A DNA stretch of 64,000 bases, taken from Phycisphaerae bacterium. Its GTDB lineage: Bacteria; Planctomycetota; Phycisphaerae; JAJVII01. Shown one piece after another: positions 7,862 through 15,730 of this stretch. Positions within the stretch are counted from its first letter, which is position 1. Each line of letters begins with the position of its first letter. The notes under the pieces were generated by a model that saw nothing but the letters and a program-made list of their open reading frames with translations, had not been told where the DNA came from and searched no databases. Position numbers and translations under genes: made by a program. The stretch covers positions 62,001-126,000 of the forward strand of contig JAJVII010000006.1 of NCBI GenBank assembly GCA_022072085.1. The letters run 5' to 3'.

Positions 7862-9199
7862 ATGATCGGATGCCACATGGGGCGGTTCTTTCAGGTCACC
7901 GTGGGCGGGGGATCCTACCAGGAGGGCCTCACCTCGGTCATCCAGGGCGTGCCGCCGGGACTGCCGCTGAGCGAGCAGGAAATCTACGCCGACATGCTGC
8001 TCCGCAAGCCGGGCGCCGACGAACTGAGTTCGCCGCGCAAGGAGCCTGACCTGCCGGTGATCTACACCGGGACCAACGCGGCCGACACCGTCGAGGGCGC
8101 GGACAACCGCAACCACACCAATGGCACGCCGCTGACGATCCTGATTCCCAACCTCGATCGGCACTTCATCCACATCAAGCAGTACCAGGACACCAACCGC
8201 ACGCCGCGGCCGGGGCACGCGTCGTACGCGTCGTTCGTGAAATACGGGCCGGACGACGACGCGATCGGCGCGGGCATCTTCAGCGGACGCTACACATCGA
8301 CCATCGTGGCGGCCGGCGCGGTGGCCCGGCGTGTGCTGGCCGACCACGGCATCGAGGTGTTCAGCTTCGTCCGCGAGGCCGCCGGCGTCTGCTGCCCGGA
8401 CGTGGACATGGAGACGGTGCGTCGCCGCGTGCTCAGCTACAAGCAGATGCGCCGCGACCTCGACCCGTTCTACCAGGAGGTCTATGTCAAGGGCCGCGTG
8501 ACGATGAAAATGCGGTTCCTGGAGAAGATGGCTGAGCTGGCCCGCATCGAGACGCAGGTGGACGACATCCGGGCGGCGGCGCCCGGGATGACCCGCAAGC
8601 AGGTCCGCGACACGTACGACGTGGATGCGGTCATCAACTGCCCGGACCTCGCGGCGGCTGAGGATATGGTCGACGCGGTCAACGCCGTCTCCGCGACGGG
8701 CGACAGCAGCGGCGGACTGGTCGAGGTGATCGCCACGGGCGTGCCGGCCGGCCTGGGCGAGCCGGTCTTCGGCAAGCTGGACGCACAGCTCGGGCAGATG
8801 CTCGGCATCGGCGCGGTCAAGGCCGTCGAGGTGGGCGCCGGGATGGCCGTCAAGGACATGACCGGCTATCAGAGCAACGACCGCATGCACGCCGAAAGAG
8901 GCCGTGTCGTCTTCGACAGCAACAACGCCGGCGGCATCACCGGAGGGTTGTCGACCGGCCAGGCGATCGTCTGCCGGCTGGCCGTCAAGCCCACGCCGAC
9001 GATCGACAAGCGGCAGAGCACGATCGACAAGTACACGCTGGAGAACACGGAGCTGGCGGCCATCACCCGCCGCGATCCGACCATCGTCGCCCGCGTCTGG
9101 CCAGTGGCTGAGGCGATGACCGCCCTGATCCTGCTGGACAATCTGATCGCGTACTACGGTTACGAGGCGATGAAGAAGAAATCGTACGGGGGCAAGTGA
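7862..9199 (+). CDS. aroC: Chorismate synthase, divergent
   Basis: It is assigned to the enzyme converting EPSP to chorismate with reduced FMN. Family segments are clear: GVPPGLPLSEQEI, NGTPLTILIPN, RPGHAS, SGGLVEVIATGVPAGLGEPVFGKLDAQLG, NNAGGITGGLSTGQAIVCRL and KPTPTI. The ATG after GGGAG gives 445 residues, longer than the usual 360-400. Two hallmark sites differ. The N-terminal GESHG, which carries a catalytic histidine, reads GGSYQ, and the SSARE-type motif is replaced by RYTSTI. The second catalytic histidine (RPGHA) is kept. Its position after aroK supports the role, but activity cannot be assumed. Confidence 0.85.
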   Translation: MIGCHMGRFFQVTVGGGSYQEGLTSVIQGVPPGLPLSEQEIYADMLLRKPGADELSSPRKEPDLPVIYTGTNAADTVEGADNRNHTNGTPLTILIPNLDRHFIHIKQYQDTNRTPRPGHASYASFVKYGPDDDAIGAGIFSGRYTSTIVAAGAVARRVLADHGIEVFSFVREAAGVCCPDVDMETVRRRVLSYKQMRRDLDPFYQEVYVKGRVTMKMRFLEKMAELARIETQVDDIRAAAPGMTRKQVRDTYDVDAVINCPDLAAAEDMVDAVNAVSATGDSSGGLVEVIATGVPAGLGEPVFGKLDAQLGQMLGIGAVKAVEVGAGMAVKDMTGYQSNDRMHAERGRVVFDSNNAGGITGGLSTGQAIVCRLAVKPTPTIDKRQSTIDKYTLENTELAAITRRDPTIVARVWPVAEAMTALILLDNLIAYYGYEAMKKKSYGGK

Positions 9200-9226
9200 A
9201 CGGGAAGGTTCCGGGGCCGTTGCAGG

Positions 9227-9880
9227 TCACTGGGTCGGGAGCTTGAGTAGTCCCTGCGCGTCCAGCGTCCTGCCGGTAAGAAGGTCGTCGAAGCGGATGC
9301 GGAGCGTCACGCCCTCCTGGGGCGGCGCCGCCGGCAGCGGCAGGTCGAACGCGTAGAATTCCGTCCCCAGCGACGAGCGGTAGTGCCCAGCCAGACGATC
9401 GGGCGGGAAGTCGTACGCCCCCATCGAATGCGGCGAACTCCCCGACAGGTCAAACAGCGACAGGCTCAGTCGGCCGGCTGCCCGGATGGCGAACCCGTCC
9501 TGGTCCAGCACCTGCACGTAGACCCGCGCGAAGACGTCGGGCAGGGCGTCCCCGTCCGGTTGCGTGGTTGGGCTGTCGCTGAGTTGCGGCTGGCCCGGAC
9601 GCAGGCCGCTGTAGCGGTTGATCTGGAGGCGCGACGCGAGCGGCACGAGCTTCAACTCGCCGGTCGGCACGCCGCGGGCGGCGGCCAGTTCGGCCTTAAG
9701 GGCGTCGCGTTCGGACCGCGTGGCGGTAAGCTCCTGCCCGAGCCGCTGGTTCTCGACCTGGAGTTGGACGATGCGGGCCTGCTGCTCCATGAGGCGAATC
9801 TCGCGGTCGTCCCGGCAACCGGCCAGGGCCAGGAGGGCGCACAGCGGGATGGCGGCAACGGCTCGCATCATCGGTAGCAT
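9227..9880 (-). CDS. Coiled-coil lipoprotein of unknown function
   Basis: The N-terminus MRAVAAIPLCALLALAGC is a lipoprotein signal with an LALAGC lipobox. After the cysteine, about 45 residues form a coiled coil (IRLMEQQARIVQLQVENQRL and following). A C-terminal beta-rich domain ends FDDLLTGRTLDAQGLLKLP. It is convergent with aroC and has no recognised family. Several in-frame methionines (9868-9904) are possible starts; none has a clear ribosome site. An envelope location is inferred. Confidence 0.65.
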   Translation of the reverse strand: MLPMMRAVAAIPLCALLALAGCRDDREIRLMEQQARIVQLQVENQRLGQELTATRSERDALKAELAAARGVPTGELKLVPLASRLQINRYSGLRPGQPQLSDSPTTQPDGDALPDVFARVYVQVLDQDGFAIRAAGRLSLSLFDLSGSSPHSMGAYDFPPDRLAGHYRSSLGTEFYAFDLPLPAAPPQEGVTLRIRFDDLLTGRTLDAQGLLKLPTQ

Positions 9881-10003
9881 AGCTCGAACGGGCCGGCGCG
9901 ACAATGGGCGGCGCGGCCGGCGGCGGGGTCGAGGGGCAGGGGGGTTGTCCCGCCATGCAGCCGTCGTCTACAATGCCCGGGCCATTCGGGAGGCGTCTAC
10001 CTC

Positions 10004-10915
10004 ATGGCCGTTCGCACGAAAGAAGGCCGAGCTGCCCTGCTTTTCGCCGGGCCGAACTTCCTGGGTTTCCTGCTCTTCGTGCTGGGGCCGGTGGTTGCCA
10101 GTTTCCTGATGGCGTTCACCTATTTCGACCCGACGCGCCCGCCGCGGTTCGCCGGCCTCCAGAATTTCATCGACCTGCTCGGGTTCCACATGGAAGGCGG
10201 GCGCCTGCGGGCCAACGACCCGCACTTCTGGTTCTACTTCTACAACACGCTGTTCCTGATGCTGGGCATCCCGATCGGCATGGTCGGTTCGTTCCTGCTG
10301 GCGGTGATGCTCTCGGCCCGGACGCGCGGGCTGGTCTTCTACCGCACAGTCTACTTTCTGCCGCACATTGCGTCGGCTGTTGCCGTCTGCGTGGTCTGGA
10401 TCTTCGTACTCAATACCGACCGCGGGCTGATCAACTCCGCGCTGGGCTTCTTCGGACTTCCCGGTCCGCGATGGCTGGGGTCGGCGGCGTGGGCCAAGCC
10501 CGCGCTGATTCTGATGGGGTTGTGGCAGGGCGTCGGCGGGGTGAACATGATCCTGTACCTGGCTGCGCTTCAGAACATCCCCGACGACCTCTACGAGTCG
10601 GCCAGCATCGACGGCGCCGGCGGCTGGCACAAGCTCGTTCACATCACCTGGCCGATGGTCTCCCCGACGACGTTCTTCATCTTCGTCATCAGTTGCATCG
10701 GCGGGTTCCAGGCCGGCTTCCAGCAGGCCTACCTGATGACCGACGGCGGGCCCAAGGGCTCGACCACGACGCTGGCCTACTACATCTTCAACATGGCCTA
10801 CACAGATTTCCGCATGGGCTACGCGGCGGCCATCAGTTGGGTGCTGTTCCTGCTGGTGTTCGCACTGACGATCCTCAACTGGCGGTTCGGCGGCCGGGCG
10901 GTGCACTATGACTAA
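10004..10915 (+). CDS. Sugar-type ABC transporter permease (MalF-like)
   Basis: This 303-residue protein has six predicted membrane segments, beginning with LLFAGPNFLGFLLFVLGPVVASFLM. It carries the cytoplasmic EAA loop DDLYESASIDGAGGWHKLVHITWP, where the ATPase docks. It belongs to the carbohydrate uptake CUT1 permease family. It overlaps the next permease gene by 8 bp, so the two form a heterodimeric channel. No binding protein or ATPase gene lies in the window, which suggests a shared ATPase encoded elsewhere. The substrate cannot be read from sequence. Confidence 0.88.
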   Translation: MAVRTKEGRAALLFAGPNFLGFLLFVLGPVVASFLMAFTYFDPTRPPRFAGLQNFIDLLGFHMEGGRLRANDPHFWFYFYNTLFLMLGIPIGMVGSFLLAVMLSARTRGLVFYRTVYFLPHIASAVAVCVVWIFVLNTDRGLINSALGFFGLPGPRWLGSAAWAKPALILMGLWQGVGGVNMILYLAALQNIPDDLYESASIDGAGGWHKLVHITWPMVSPTTFFIFVISCIGGFQAGFQQAYLMTDGGPKGSTTTLAYYIFNMAYTDFRMGYAAAISWVLFLLVFALTILNWRFGGRAVHYD

Positions 10916-11741
10916 CCGCCTGGGCCCGGTGGCGAAGGTCGTCCTGCACGCGGCGCTGGCCGTGGGCGCGGTCACGATGATCGCGCCGCTGGTCTGGCAG
11001 GTCGGCATCAGCTTCAAGCCGGCCAGCGAATTGCAGAGCACCAACTGGATCCCGCACGACTGGACCGGCGACAACTACGCGGAGGTCTTCCGCAAGGTCC
11101 GGTTCGGCCGCATGATCCTCAATTCGCTGTTCGTCGCGACCTACATTACGCTGCTGAACCTCCTGACCAGCACGATGGCCGGCTACGCGTTTGCTCGGCT
11201 GCGGTTTCGCGGCCGCGACAAGCTCTTCATGGGCTACCTGGCGACCATGATGGTGCCGGGGGCGGTGACCATGATCCCGACGTTCATCCTGGTGAGCTGG
11301 TTCGGCCTGCGAAACAACTACCTCGGCGTGATCTTGCCGGCTGCTTTCAGCGTCTACGGGACGTTCATGATGCGGCAGTTCTTCATGGGCGTTCCGACGG
11401 ACCTGGAGGACGCCGCTCGCATGGACGGTTGCGGCCCGTGGCGGGTCTATCTGCACATCGTCCTGCCGCTGAGCAAGCCGGCCATCGCGACGCTCGCGAC
11501 GCTGACGTTCATCTCAAGTTGGAACAGCTTCCTCTGGCCGCTGCTGATGCTCGACCGAGAGACGATGATGACGCTGCCGGTGGGCCTGAGCCTGTTTCAG
11601 GACCAGTCGCGGATGATGGGCACCGACTGGGGTGCAATGATGGCGGCGGCGACGCTCGTGATGATTCCGATCATCGTGATCTTCCTGTTCAACCAGCAGT
11701 ACTTCGTCCGCGGCATCCGCATGGGGGCGATCAAGGGGTGA
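10908..11741 (+). CDS. Sugar-type ABC transporter permease (MalG-like)
   Basis: The 277-residue product is the second subunit of the CUT1 permease pair. It has about six membrane segments and an EAA motif in DLEDAARMDGCGPWRVYLHIVLPLSKPA. Its ATG lies inside the end of the upstream permease gene, indicating translational coupling. The C-terminus FNQQYFVRGIRMGAIKG is typical of this family. It is followed by a convergent gene, so the operon appears to consist of two permeases only. Confidence 0.88.
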   Translation: MTNRLGPVAKVVLHAALAVGAVTMIAPLVWQVGISFKPASELQSTNWIPHDWTGDNYAEVFRKVRFGRMILNSLFVATYITLLNLLTSTMAGYAFARLRFRGRDKLFMGYLATMMVPGAVTMIPTFILVSWFGLRNNYLGVILPAAFSVYGTFMMRQFFMGVPTDLEDAARMDGCGPWRVYLHIVLPLSKPAIATLATLTFISSWNSFLWPLLMLDRETMMTLPVGLSLFQDQSRMMGTDWGAMMAAATLVMIPIIVIFLFNQQYFVRGIRMGAIKG

Positions 11742-11796
11742 TCGCTGGCGCGGCCGGGGCGGGTCGCGCGGACGGCGGATCGGATCGGTGCGCGAC

Positions 11797-12969
11797 TCAC
11801 TTGATCTTGAACGTCACGCGATTGGAAAGGCGAGGCCAGGGCGGCGTTTCGCGGACGAGCGAGATCGCCTGGAGCAACTCGGCTTGTTGGTCGACGAATT
11901 CCCAACCGAACTCGCTGTAGAGAAACTGCAGCGACACCGAATCGCCGGTCCTGGCTCCGATGGCCGACGGGAGGATACGGACCCGGAGGCGAAGTGATCG
12001 GCCGAGGATCAGCACGCCGTTCGCGTCTCCGAATGCTTCGATCGGCCGCGGCAGGAAGGGGTGGCCGTTCACCTCGATGCGGACCAGGAAATGCCAGTCC
12101 GGCCTGGTTGTGATGAACGGCTCATCCGATGCGATGTCGAACTCCCTGCCGCTGTCGCGCGGCGTAACGTGAAGCCGGATCTCATCGTCAAGCGGCACAA
12201 ATCTCGGCAGCGGGAAGTCGACGGCCGGTATCGACCCGCGGGGTCGTTTGGCTGGCGAAACGTCATGCAGCATTGCGAACGGCCTGTCGCCGAACGTCTC
12301 CCATCGCGGCGCCGCGAAGCCGCTACCCTCGACGGTGACGTGGCTGACCGTCAAGTCTTCCGGTTGACCGGGCTGACGTTGCTGTGGTTCGTTCGCCTGC
12401 CGTGACGGCCGCAGAATCGTCCAGGGACGATCAGGTTTGTCGGCTACTGTGAAGTCCGTCCGGGCCAGCAGTTGGCCGTCGGGCGTCCGGACACGAACCG
12501 GCCACGTGCCCGGCCTGCGCCCGACGATTGGGTAGATGTAGAGGGACAGCGGCCGCGACGGCAAGTCGGAGTGCACCAGGGGAGCGACTCGCGCCTCGAC
12601 GAAGGCGTAGTTCGGCTCACCGTCGAACTCCACCAGGACCGGCCCGACGCGGTGACGGATGGGCCCGTCGGCGGGGTCGTGGCGAATTTCTCTCGATTCG
12701 CCAGCCTGCCGATAGTCGCTGGCGAGCACATAGAGAAGGGCTCCGCCGTGGAGCGCACAGCCTACCGACTCGACGCCGAGTTGCACGGTTGGCCCATCGG
12801 CCTGCGGGTTGTCGGCGCCGGCCAGCCTGCACCTGGGCTGGGCCTGGAGCTGGCCGATAGACCGGACGACAGCAATCCGGCCAACGGCCGGGCCGGACGG
12901 CGCGCAGGCCGAACAGAACCAGCCGACGACGGCCAGCGCCGTGGCAAAGATTGCCCATCTCATTGGCAT
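11797..12969 (-). CDS. Putative lipoprotein of unknown function
   Basis: The 390-residue product starts with a hydrophobic export signal ending VVGWFCSACAPSG, a plausible but non-ideal lipobox. The rest is beta-rich, with no cysteine-metal motifs or enzymatic signature that I recognise. A central Pro/Gln-rich stretch (RQANEPQQRQPGQPEDL) may be a linker between two beta domains. It points leftward toward the ABC permeases, and its start lies about 120 bp from the left dif-like site of the mobile region, so it marks the chromosome edge. Confidence 0.6.
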   Translation of the reverse strand: MPMRWAIFATALAVVGWFCSACAPSGPAVGRIAVVRSIGQLQAQPRCRLAGADNPQADGPTVQLGVESVGCALHGGALLYVLASDYRQAGESREIRHDPADGPIRHRVGPVLVEFDGEPNYAFVEARVAPLVHSDLPSRPLSLYIYPIVGRRPGTWPVRVRTPDGQLLARTDFTVADKPDRPWTILRPSRQANEPQQRQPGQPEDLTVSHVTVEGSGFAAPRWETFGDRPFAMLHDVSPAKRPRGSIPAVDFPLPRFVPLDDEIRLHVTPRDSGREFDIASDEPFITTRPDWHFLVRIEVNGHPFLPRPIEAFGDANGVLILGRSLRLRVRILPSAIGARTGDSVSLQFLYSEFGWEFVDQQAELLQAISLVRETPPWPRLSNRVTFKIK

Positions 12970-13087
12970 GCTCCGTGCGAGCGGTGGCGCTCGTTCAGTA
13001 GGACAAACGCACGCGGGATCGGACTATTCCTGCGCTCGGCGACAGAACAAGAGCCCGACCGGTCGGGGACGCCGCACTCATTCCAAA

Positions 13088-13115
13088 AGGTCCTATAATA
13101 TATGCTAACTCGTTG
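13088..13115. promoter_or_regulatory. dif-like site 1 (left edge, degenerate)
   Basis: The left arm AGGTCCTATAA resembles a XerC-binding arm and differs by one base from the other two sites. The spacer is TATATG. The right arm CTAACTCGTTG does not match the XerD consensus TTATGTTAA. It is interpreted as a hybrid or phage-derived attachment edge. Confidence 0.5.
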
Positions 13116-13165
13116 ACGTATAACGGGTTACGTAAATTGCGGGCGTCTTGATCGAGCATCGTAAC

Positions 13166-13612
13166 ATGGCGGTCTGGCCAGAGACTCGGGCACTGCTGCG
13201 GGCGGTCAAGGCTCAACTTGGCCGTCCTGGTGACATGGTCCCGGTCATGATGACCAGCCTGCTTCATGTCGCCGTCGAGCGATTGATAGCCGATCTGGAA
13301 GCCGGGGGCAAGCTCGAAGTCCTGGCGGCGGTCAAGCGTCTACGGGTCTACTGCCTGCGGCGGTCGCGTGGCGACGGCGGCGGGTATTGGCGTTCCAGGC
13401 CTCCCGCGTCGATGGTCGAGGCGTCGGGTAGGGTCGTCTCGGATAGCCGGACGCATGGACAGGGGGCCGGGGAGGGGGGCGGGACAACCGCCCCCGCCCC
13501 GGCCTCTGCGTGCGTCGGTGGCCGGGGGGCTCCTAGTAACACCCCCCCCTCTACTCGTAATCGGGATTCCCAGAAAGTCTCTTGCAGTCTCAATAAGTCT
13601 CAGATAGGATAA
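13166..13612 (+). CDS. Small phage/satellite protein, possible ribbon-helix-helix
   Basis: The frame encodes about 148 residues. The first 60 (AVWPETRALLRAVKAQLG..., then SLLHVAVERLIADLE) look like a short DNA-binding ribbon-helix-helix or helical domain. They share a VHVAV-type helix with the gene at 20474. The rest is low-complexity Gly/Ala/Pro/Ser and is encoded across a strong GC hairpin, so the C-terminus may not be a selected protein sequence. A TTG at 13148 is an alternative start. It lies just inside dif-like site 1 and may be a regulator; this is an inference. Confidence 0.45.
   Translation: MAVWPETRALLRAVKAQLGRPGDMVPVMMTSLLHVAVERLIADLEAGGKLEVLAAVKRLRVYCLRRSRGDGGGYWRSRPPASMVEASGRVVSDSRTHGQGAGEGGGTTAPAPASACVGGRGAPSNTPPSTRNRDSQKVSCSLNKSQIG
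13465..13504. repeat. Large GC hairpin inside the satellite segment
   Basis: GGCCGGGG followed by GGGGGCGG pairs with CCGCCCCC followed by CCCCGGCC, about 16 bp with a 1-2-base internal loop and a GACAA apical loop. In a single-stranded DNA element such a hairpin could be an origin or packaging signal. Confidence 0.55.
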
Positions 13613-13618
13613 CCGCCC

Positions 13619-14014
13619 ATGGCAAGCAAGGCGTCCAAGCAAGCCCGCAAACAGCAGCGGCGGCGAGAAGCCGAAGCCCGCTGGCGGCAGGACCGCAATG
13701 CCCCTGGGTCAAAGGTCCAGGCCGGGGGGCCAGTGTCTATCAGCCCCCCCTCAAACGTGAAGCCTTCGGCGGTCCCGGTCCAGGCTCGGCCTGTGCCTGC
13801 GGCCGTCCCTCAGTCGGTCCAGCCGGTGGCGGCACAAGCCGACGTGGTCTTGACCGGCCTGGAAGTGGCCAAGCTGCTCAAGGTGTCGCGGGCGACGTTC
13901 TTTCGCCTGGTCAAAGCCGGGCGTGTGCCTGGTCGAATTGATCTGCCGGGCCTGCCGGTTCGGTATCTGCGGTCGGCGGTGGTGGCGTGGTTGGAAGGGC
14001 ACGCGAAAGCATGA
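13619..14014 (+). CDS. Excisionase-family helix-turn-helix protein
   Basis: The 131-residue protein has a very basic N-terminus (KASKQARKQQRRREAEARWR) and a Pro/Val/Ala-rich linker. Its C-terminal HTH_17/MerR-type domain reads LTGLEVAKLLKVSRATFFRLVKAGRVPGRIDLPG, ending in VVAWLEGHAKA. This domain occurs in excisionases and recombination directionality factors. Lying next to Xer-type sites, it could control XerCD recombination or transcription of the element. The ATG follows AGGA at a rather long spacing. The next gene starts within its stop codon (ATGA). Confidence 0.75.
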   Translation: MASKASKQARKQQRRREAEARWRQDRNAPGSKVQAGGPVSISPPSNVKPSAVPVQARPVPAAVPQSVQPVAAQADVVLTGLEVAKLLKVSRATFFRLVKAGRVPGRIDLPGLPVRYLRSAVVAWLEGHAKA

Positions 14015-14265
14015 CGCGACTGGGGAACATCCTGGCCAACGTCGAGCCGCTGGTAACAGGGGGCACCGCATGTAACAGGACGCTCCCGGCCCGCACGCCG
14101 GGGCCGTCCCAAAGGCCCCCGCGTGGCGGGCGGGCCGGGTGCAGCAGCGGCCTGTTAGATGCGGGGGTTCCTGTTAGCAGCGGCGGCTCGACTCGTCGAG
14201 GCGTCCCGCTGGTCGAAGGGCTCTTAGACGCTCTGCTGTCCATCGTGGAGCGACGCAGGCGGTGA
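14011..14265 (+). CDS. Small protein of unknown function
   Basis: An ATG overlapping the stop of the HTH gene opens an 84-residue frame beginning MTRLGNILANVEPLVTGG. The sequence is Gly/Arg/Pro-rich and resembles no family I know. Translational coupling by the ATGA overlap is the main evidence that it is real. It ends about 80 bp before dif-like site 2. Confidence 0.4.
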   Translation: MTRLGNILANVEPLVTGGTACNRTLPARTPGPSQRPPRGGRAGCSSGLLDAGVPVSSGGSTRRGVPLVEGLLDALLSIVERRRR

Positions 14266-14346
14266 GGCCGGGCAAGTGGAGTCTTGCCATTCGGTCGGGG
14301 CTGTGGTAACTGAAACCGTATCGGCCTTTTTGTTCTGCCCCGCAAA

Positions 14347-14374
14347 AGGTCCGATAATGTATGTAAAGTATTAT
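14347..14374. promoter_or_regulatory. dif-like site 2 (left attachment site of the inovirus)
   Basis: The XerC-type arm AGGTCCGATAA and spacer TGTATG are identical to those of the site at 22164 (17 bp shared). The right arm TAAAGTATTAT is a poor XerD match. A good left arm with a degenerate right arm is what XerC-first phage integration at dif leaves at the upstream edge. Confidence 0.72.
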
Positions 14375-14426
14375 GCAACAAGGACTTACAGCAAATCGGG
14401 GTTTCTGAACTGACATTCAAATAGCT

Positions 14427-14456
14427 GCGGCCCGCGTGGTGGTTCACGCGAGCCGC
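14427..14456. repeat. Hairpin, candidate packaging signal or origin
   Basis: GCGGC and CGCGTG pair with CACGCG and GCCGC, with a single C/A mismatch and a GTGGTT loop. It is the strongest hairpin in the first 100 bases after the attachment site. Confidence 0.5.
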
Positions 14457-14596
14457 TTACCACCGACAAGGAAAAGGCTTGCCAGTGGCGGATTCCAGGA
14501 TAGACGCGGTAGGTTCGGCGGTCAATACCTATCTACGGTATGGCTGCGGGCCTGCGGTCTTTCGGCGTCCCGCCCGGCGTAGTCAGTCGGTGGCAC

Positions 14597-14636
14597 AAGC
14601 CCGGTCTGTTTCCCCCACAGGCCGGGCTTTTCTTTT
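14597..14636 (+). terminator. Rho-independent terminator in the phage intergenic region
   Basis: AAGCCCGGTCTG pairs with CAGGCCGGGCTT with one internal mismatch around a short C-rich loop, followed by TTCTTTTG. It would insulate the pV-coat operon from transcription entering through the attachment site. Confidence 0.75.
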
Positions 14637-14704
14637 GTCTACGTCGCGGCCGTGTGGCTGCGATTCCTCAAGTGCCGCGTCTGCGGCGGAAAGTGAAGTG
14701 TCTC

Positions 14705-14983
14705 ATGCTCGGGCTGACCAATCCGTCGGGTGACGTGCAGGTGATGCGCGTCTACGTGAACAAGGGAACCTCGAAGAAGACGGGTGCGGCGTATGAAATG
14801 CCGCGCGTCGTCGTGGGGGGCGTCGGGCAATACTTCGAGTTGAACGTCGATGACGTGGTCTTCGAGCAGGCCAAGCCCTTCGAGGGCAAGGTCGCCCACG
14901 TCGTGGTGGAGATTCGGCGGCGGGGTTACTCGAACGACCTGGTTCTCGTCTCCATCGGCCCGGCGAAGAACGGGAAGGCGTGA
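14705..14983 (+). CDS. pV-like single-stranded DNA-binding protein (putative)
   Basis: The 92-residue product has the size of filamentous phage gene V proteins and occupies their position, between Rep (across the circle) and the small coat genes. Its core RVYVNKGTSKKTGAAYEMPRVVVGGVGQYFELNVDD followed by VAHVVVEIRRRG, then LVLVSIGPAK, resembles the M13 pV pattern of TRSGVSRQGKPY to the terminal RLRLVPAK. The role would be coating the (+) strand before assembly. ATG 14705 is chosen; ATG 14744 is an alternative. The assignment rests on size, position and loose similarity. Confidence 0.6.
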   Translation: MLGLTNPSGDVQVMRVYVNKGTSKKTGAAYEMPRVVVGGVGQYFELNVDDVVFEQAKPFEGKVAHVVVEIRRRGYSNDLVLVSIGPAKNGKA

Positions 14984-14986
14984 GCC

Positions 14987-15139
14987 GTGGATTACGTGAC
15001 GACTGAACATGTCGCGGAGTGGCTAGCGGGCTCCTGGGTCGTCGGGATTCTGTTCGGCTTCGGCACGTGCGCGGGGGCGAGCATCGGTATGCAGTTGCTG
15101 CGGCTGGTGCGGGCGTGGGTTCGGTCTTTTCATCCGTGA
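14987..15139 (+). CDS. Small membrane protein, pVII/pIX-like (50 aa)
   Basis: A GTG start three bases after the pV stop opens a 50-residue frame. It has a single membrane segment, GSWVVGILFGFGTCAGASIGM, an acidic N-terminus (DYVTTEHVAE) and a basic C-terminus (RLVRAWVRSF). In filamentous phages two such short proteins cap the end of the virion that emerges first. Its place between pV and pVIII matches the gVII-gIX position. Confidence 0.6.
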   Translation: MDYVTTEHVAEWLAGSWVVGILFGFGTCAGASIGMQLLRLVRAWVRSFHP

Positions 15140-15208
15140 CAGCGGCGGTGTTCGTCGCGGCGGGTGGTGTCTCTGAGTGGGCCAGTAGGCCCGGAAGGTT
15201 GGTGTCTC

Positions 15209-15526
15209 ATGCGTTTCACGGGTAAGGTCTGCAATGCGGTGGCGGCTTTCACGGTGGCGACCTGGTCGAAGACCCGGCGTCTCGTCCAGTCGGCGGCGTT
15301 CCGCACGTTCGCGGTCGTTGGCGGCGTGGTCAGCTTCCTGAGCTACGGCCTGCGGTCGGCCAAGGCTGACCCGGCTCCCGTCGATATCACGCTTCCCTTC
15401 GACGTGGCGGGGACGGTGACCCTGCTCCTGGTCGTGATCGGCGTCTTGGTCGTCGGGGCTGCGACCATCGGCCTGACGTGGTACTTCGGCGGCAAGGCGT
15501 GGAAGGCGCTGAAGGGTCGCGCCTAG
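15209..15526 (+). CDS. Major coat protein, pVIII-like
   Basis: The 105-residue precursor starts after GGAAGG. It has a long signal peptide whose likely cleavage is after SAKA (residue 53). The 52-residue mature form has the coat-protein pattern: an acidic N-terminus (DPAPVDITLPFD), a hydrophobic span (TVTLLLVVIGVLVVGAATIGL) and a basic C-terminus (GGKAWKALKGRA) facing the DNA. Thousands of copies would form the filament. Size and order match gene VIII. Confidence 0.82.
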   Translation: MRFTGKVCNAVAAFTVATWSKTRRLVQSAAFRTFAVVGGVVSFLSYGLRSAKADPAPVDITLPFDVAGTVTLLLVVIGVLVVGAATIGLTWYFGGKAWKALKGRA

Positions 15527-15601
15527 TCGTCGCGGGCGTAGGTCAGCCGTGGGGCGGTGCTTGTGGCCGCCCTGCGGCTGGCCGTGTTGTGGGAGTGAAT
15601 C

Positions 15602-15730
15602 ATGCCAGAACTCACCTACTTCCAGGCCCTCGGAATCGTGCTGTATCTGTTCACGACCGGGGTGTCGTTTGGAGCCAAGCTATGGGGCGTCATTCAAGAT
15701 TCTGCGTCGCGGTCCTGGTTGTCGCCTTGA
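15602..15730 (+). CDS. Small membrane protein of the inovirus (42 aa)
   Basis: The ATG six bases after GGGAG opens a 42-residue frame. It has one membrane segment (ALGIVLYLFTTGVSFGAKLWGVI) and overlaps the start of the adsorption gene by 49 bp in another frame. It may be a minor coat protein. Its ribosome site and overlap make it likely to be translated. Confidence 0.55.
   Translation: MPELTYFQALGIVLYLFTTGVSFGAKLWGVIQDSASRSWLSP

Larger units (their letters stand above)
13088..14346. mobile_element. Candidate dif-integrated satellite or older insertion
   Basis: This 1.26-kb segment lies between two dif-like sites (13088 and 14347) that share AAAAGGTCC at their left edges. It holds three same-strand small genes, one an excisionase-type HTH protein, and a large GC hairpin. 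It has no replication, coat or secretion gene. It may be a satellite using the neighbouring inovirus as helper, a decayed insertion, or simply the left end of one larger prophage; the sequence alone does not decide. Confidence 0.45.
14375..14704 (+). other. Inovirus intergenic region with hairpins
   Basis: No convincing gene is seen here. The region holds an 11-bp hairpin at 14427-14456, a short ATACC/GGTAT inverted repeat around 14527-14541 containing TACGGTA, and a strong terminator at 14597-14636. By position, right after the attachment site and before pV, it is the best candidate for the (+)-strand packaging signal or complementary-strand origin. Confidence 0.55.

Noticed and set aside
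14479-14733. An 84-codon frame before the pV-like gene
   Set aside because: It runs through a perfect terminator hairpin and a likely signal region and overlaps the pV-like gene in another frame.
15019-15225. A 68-codon frame between pV and pVIII
   Set aside because: It is a shadow of the 50-aa membrane protein, which has the better start and hydropathy.
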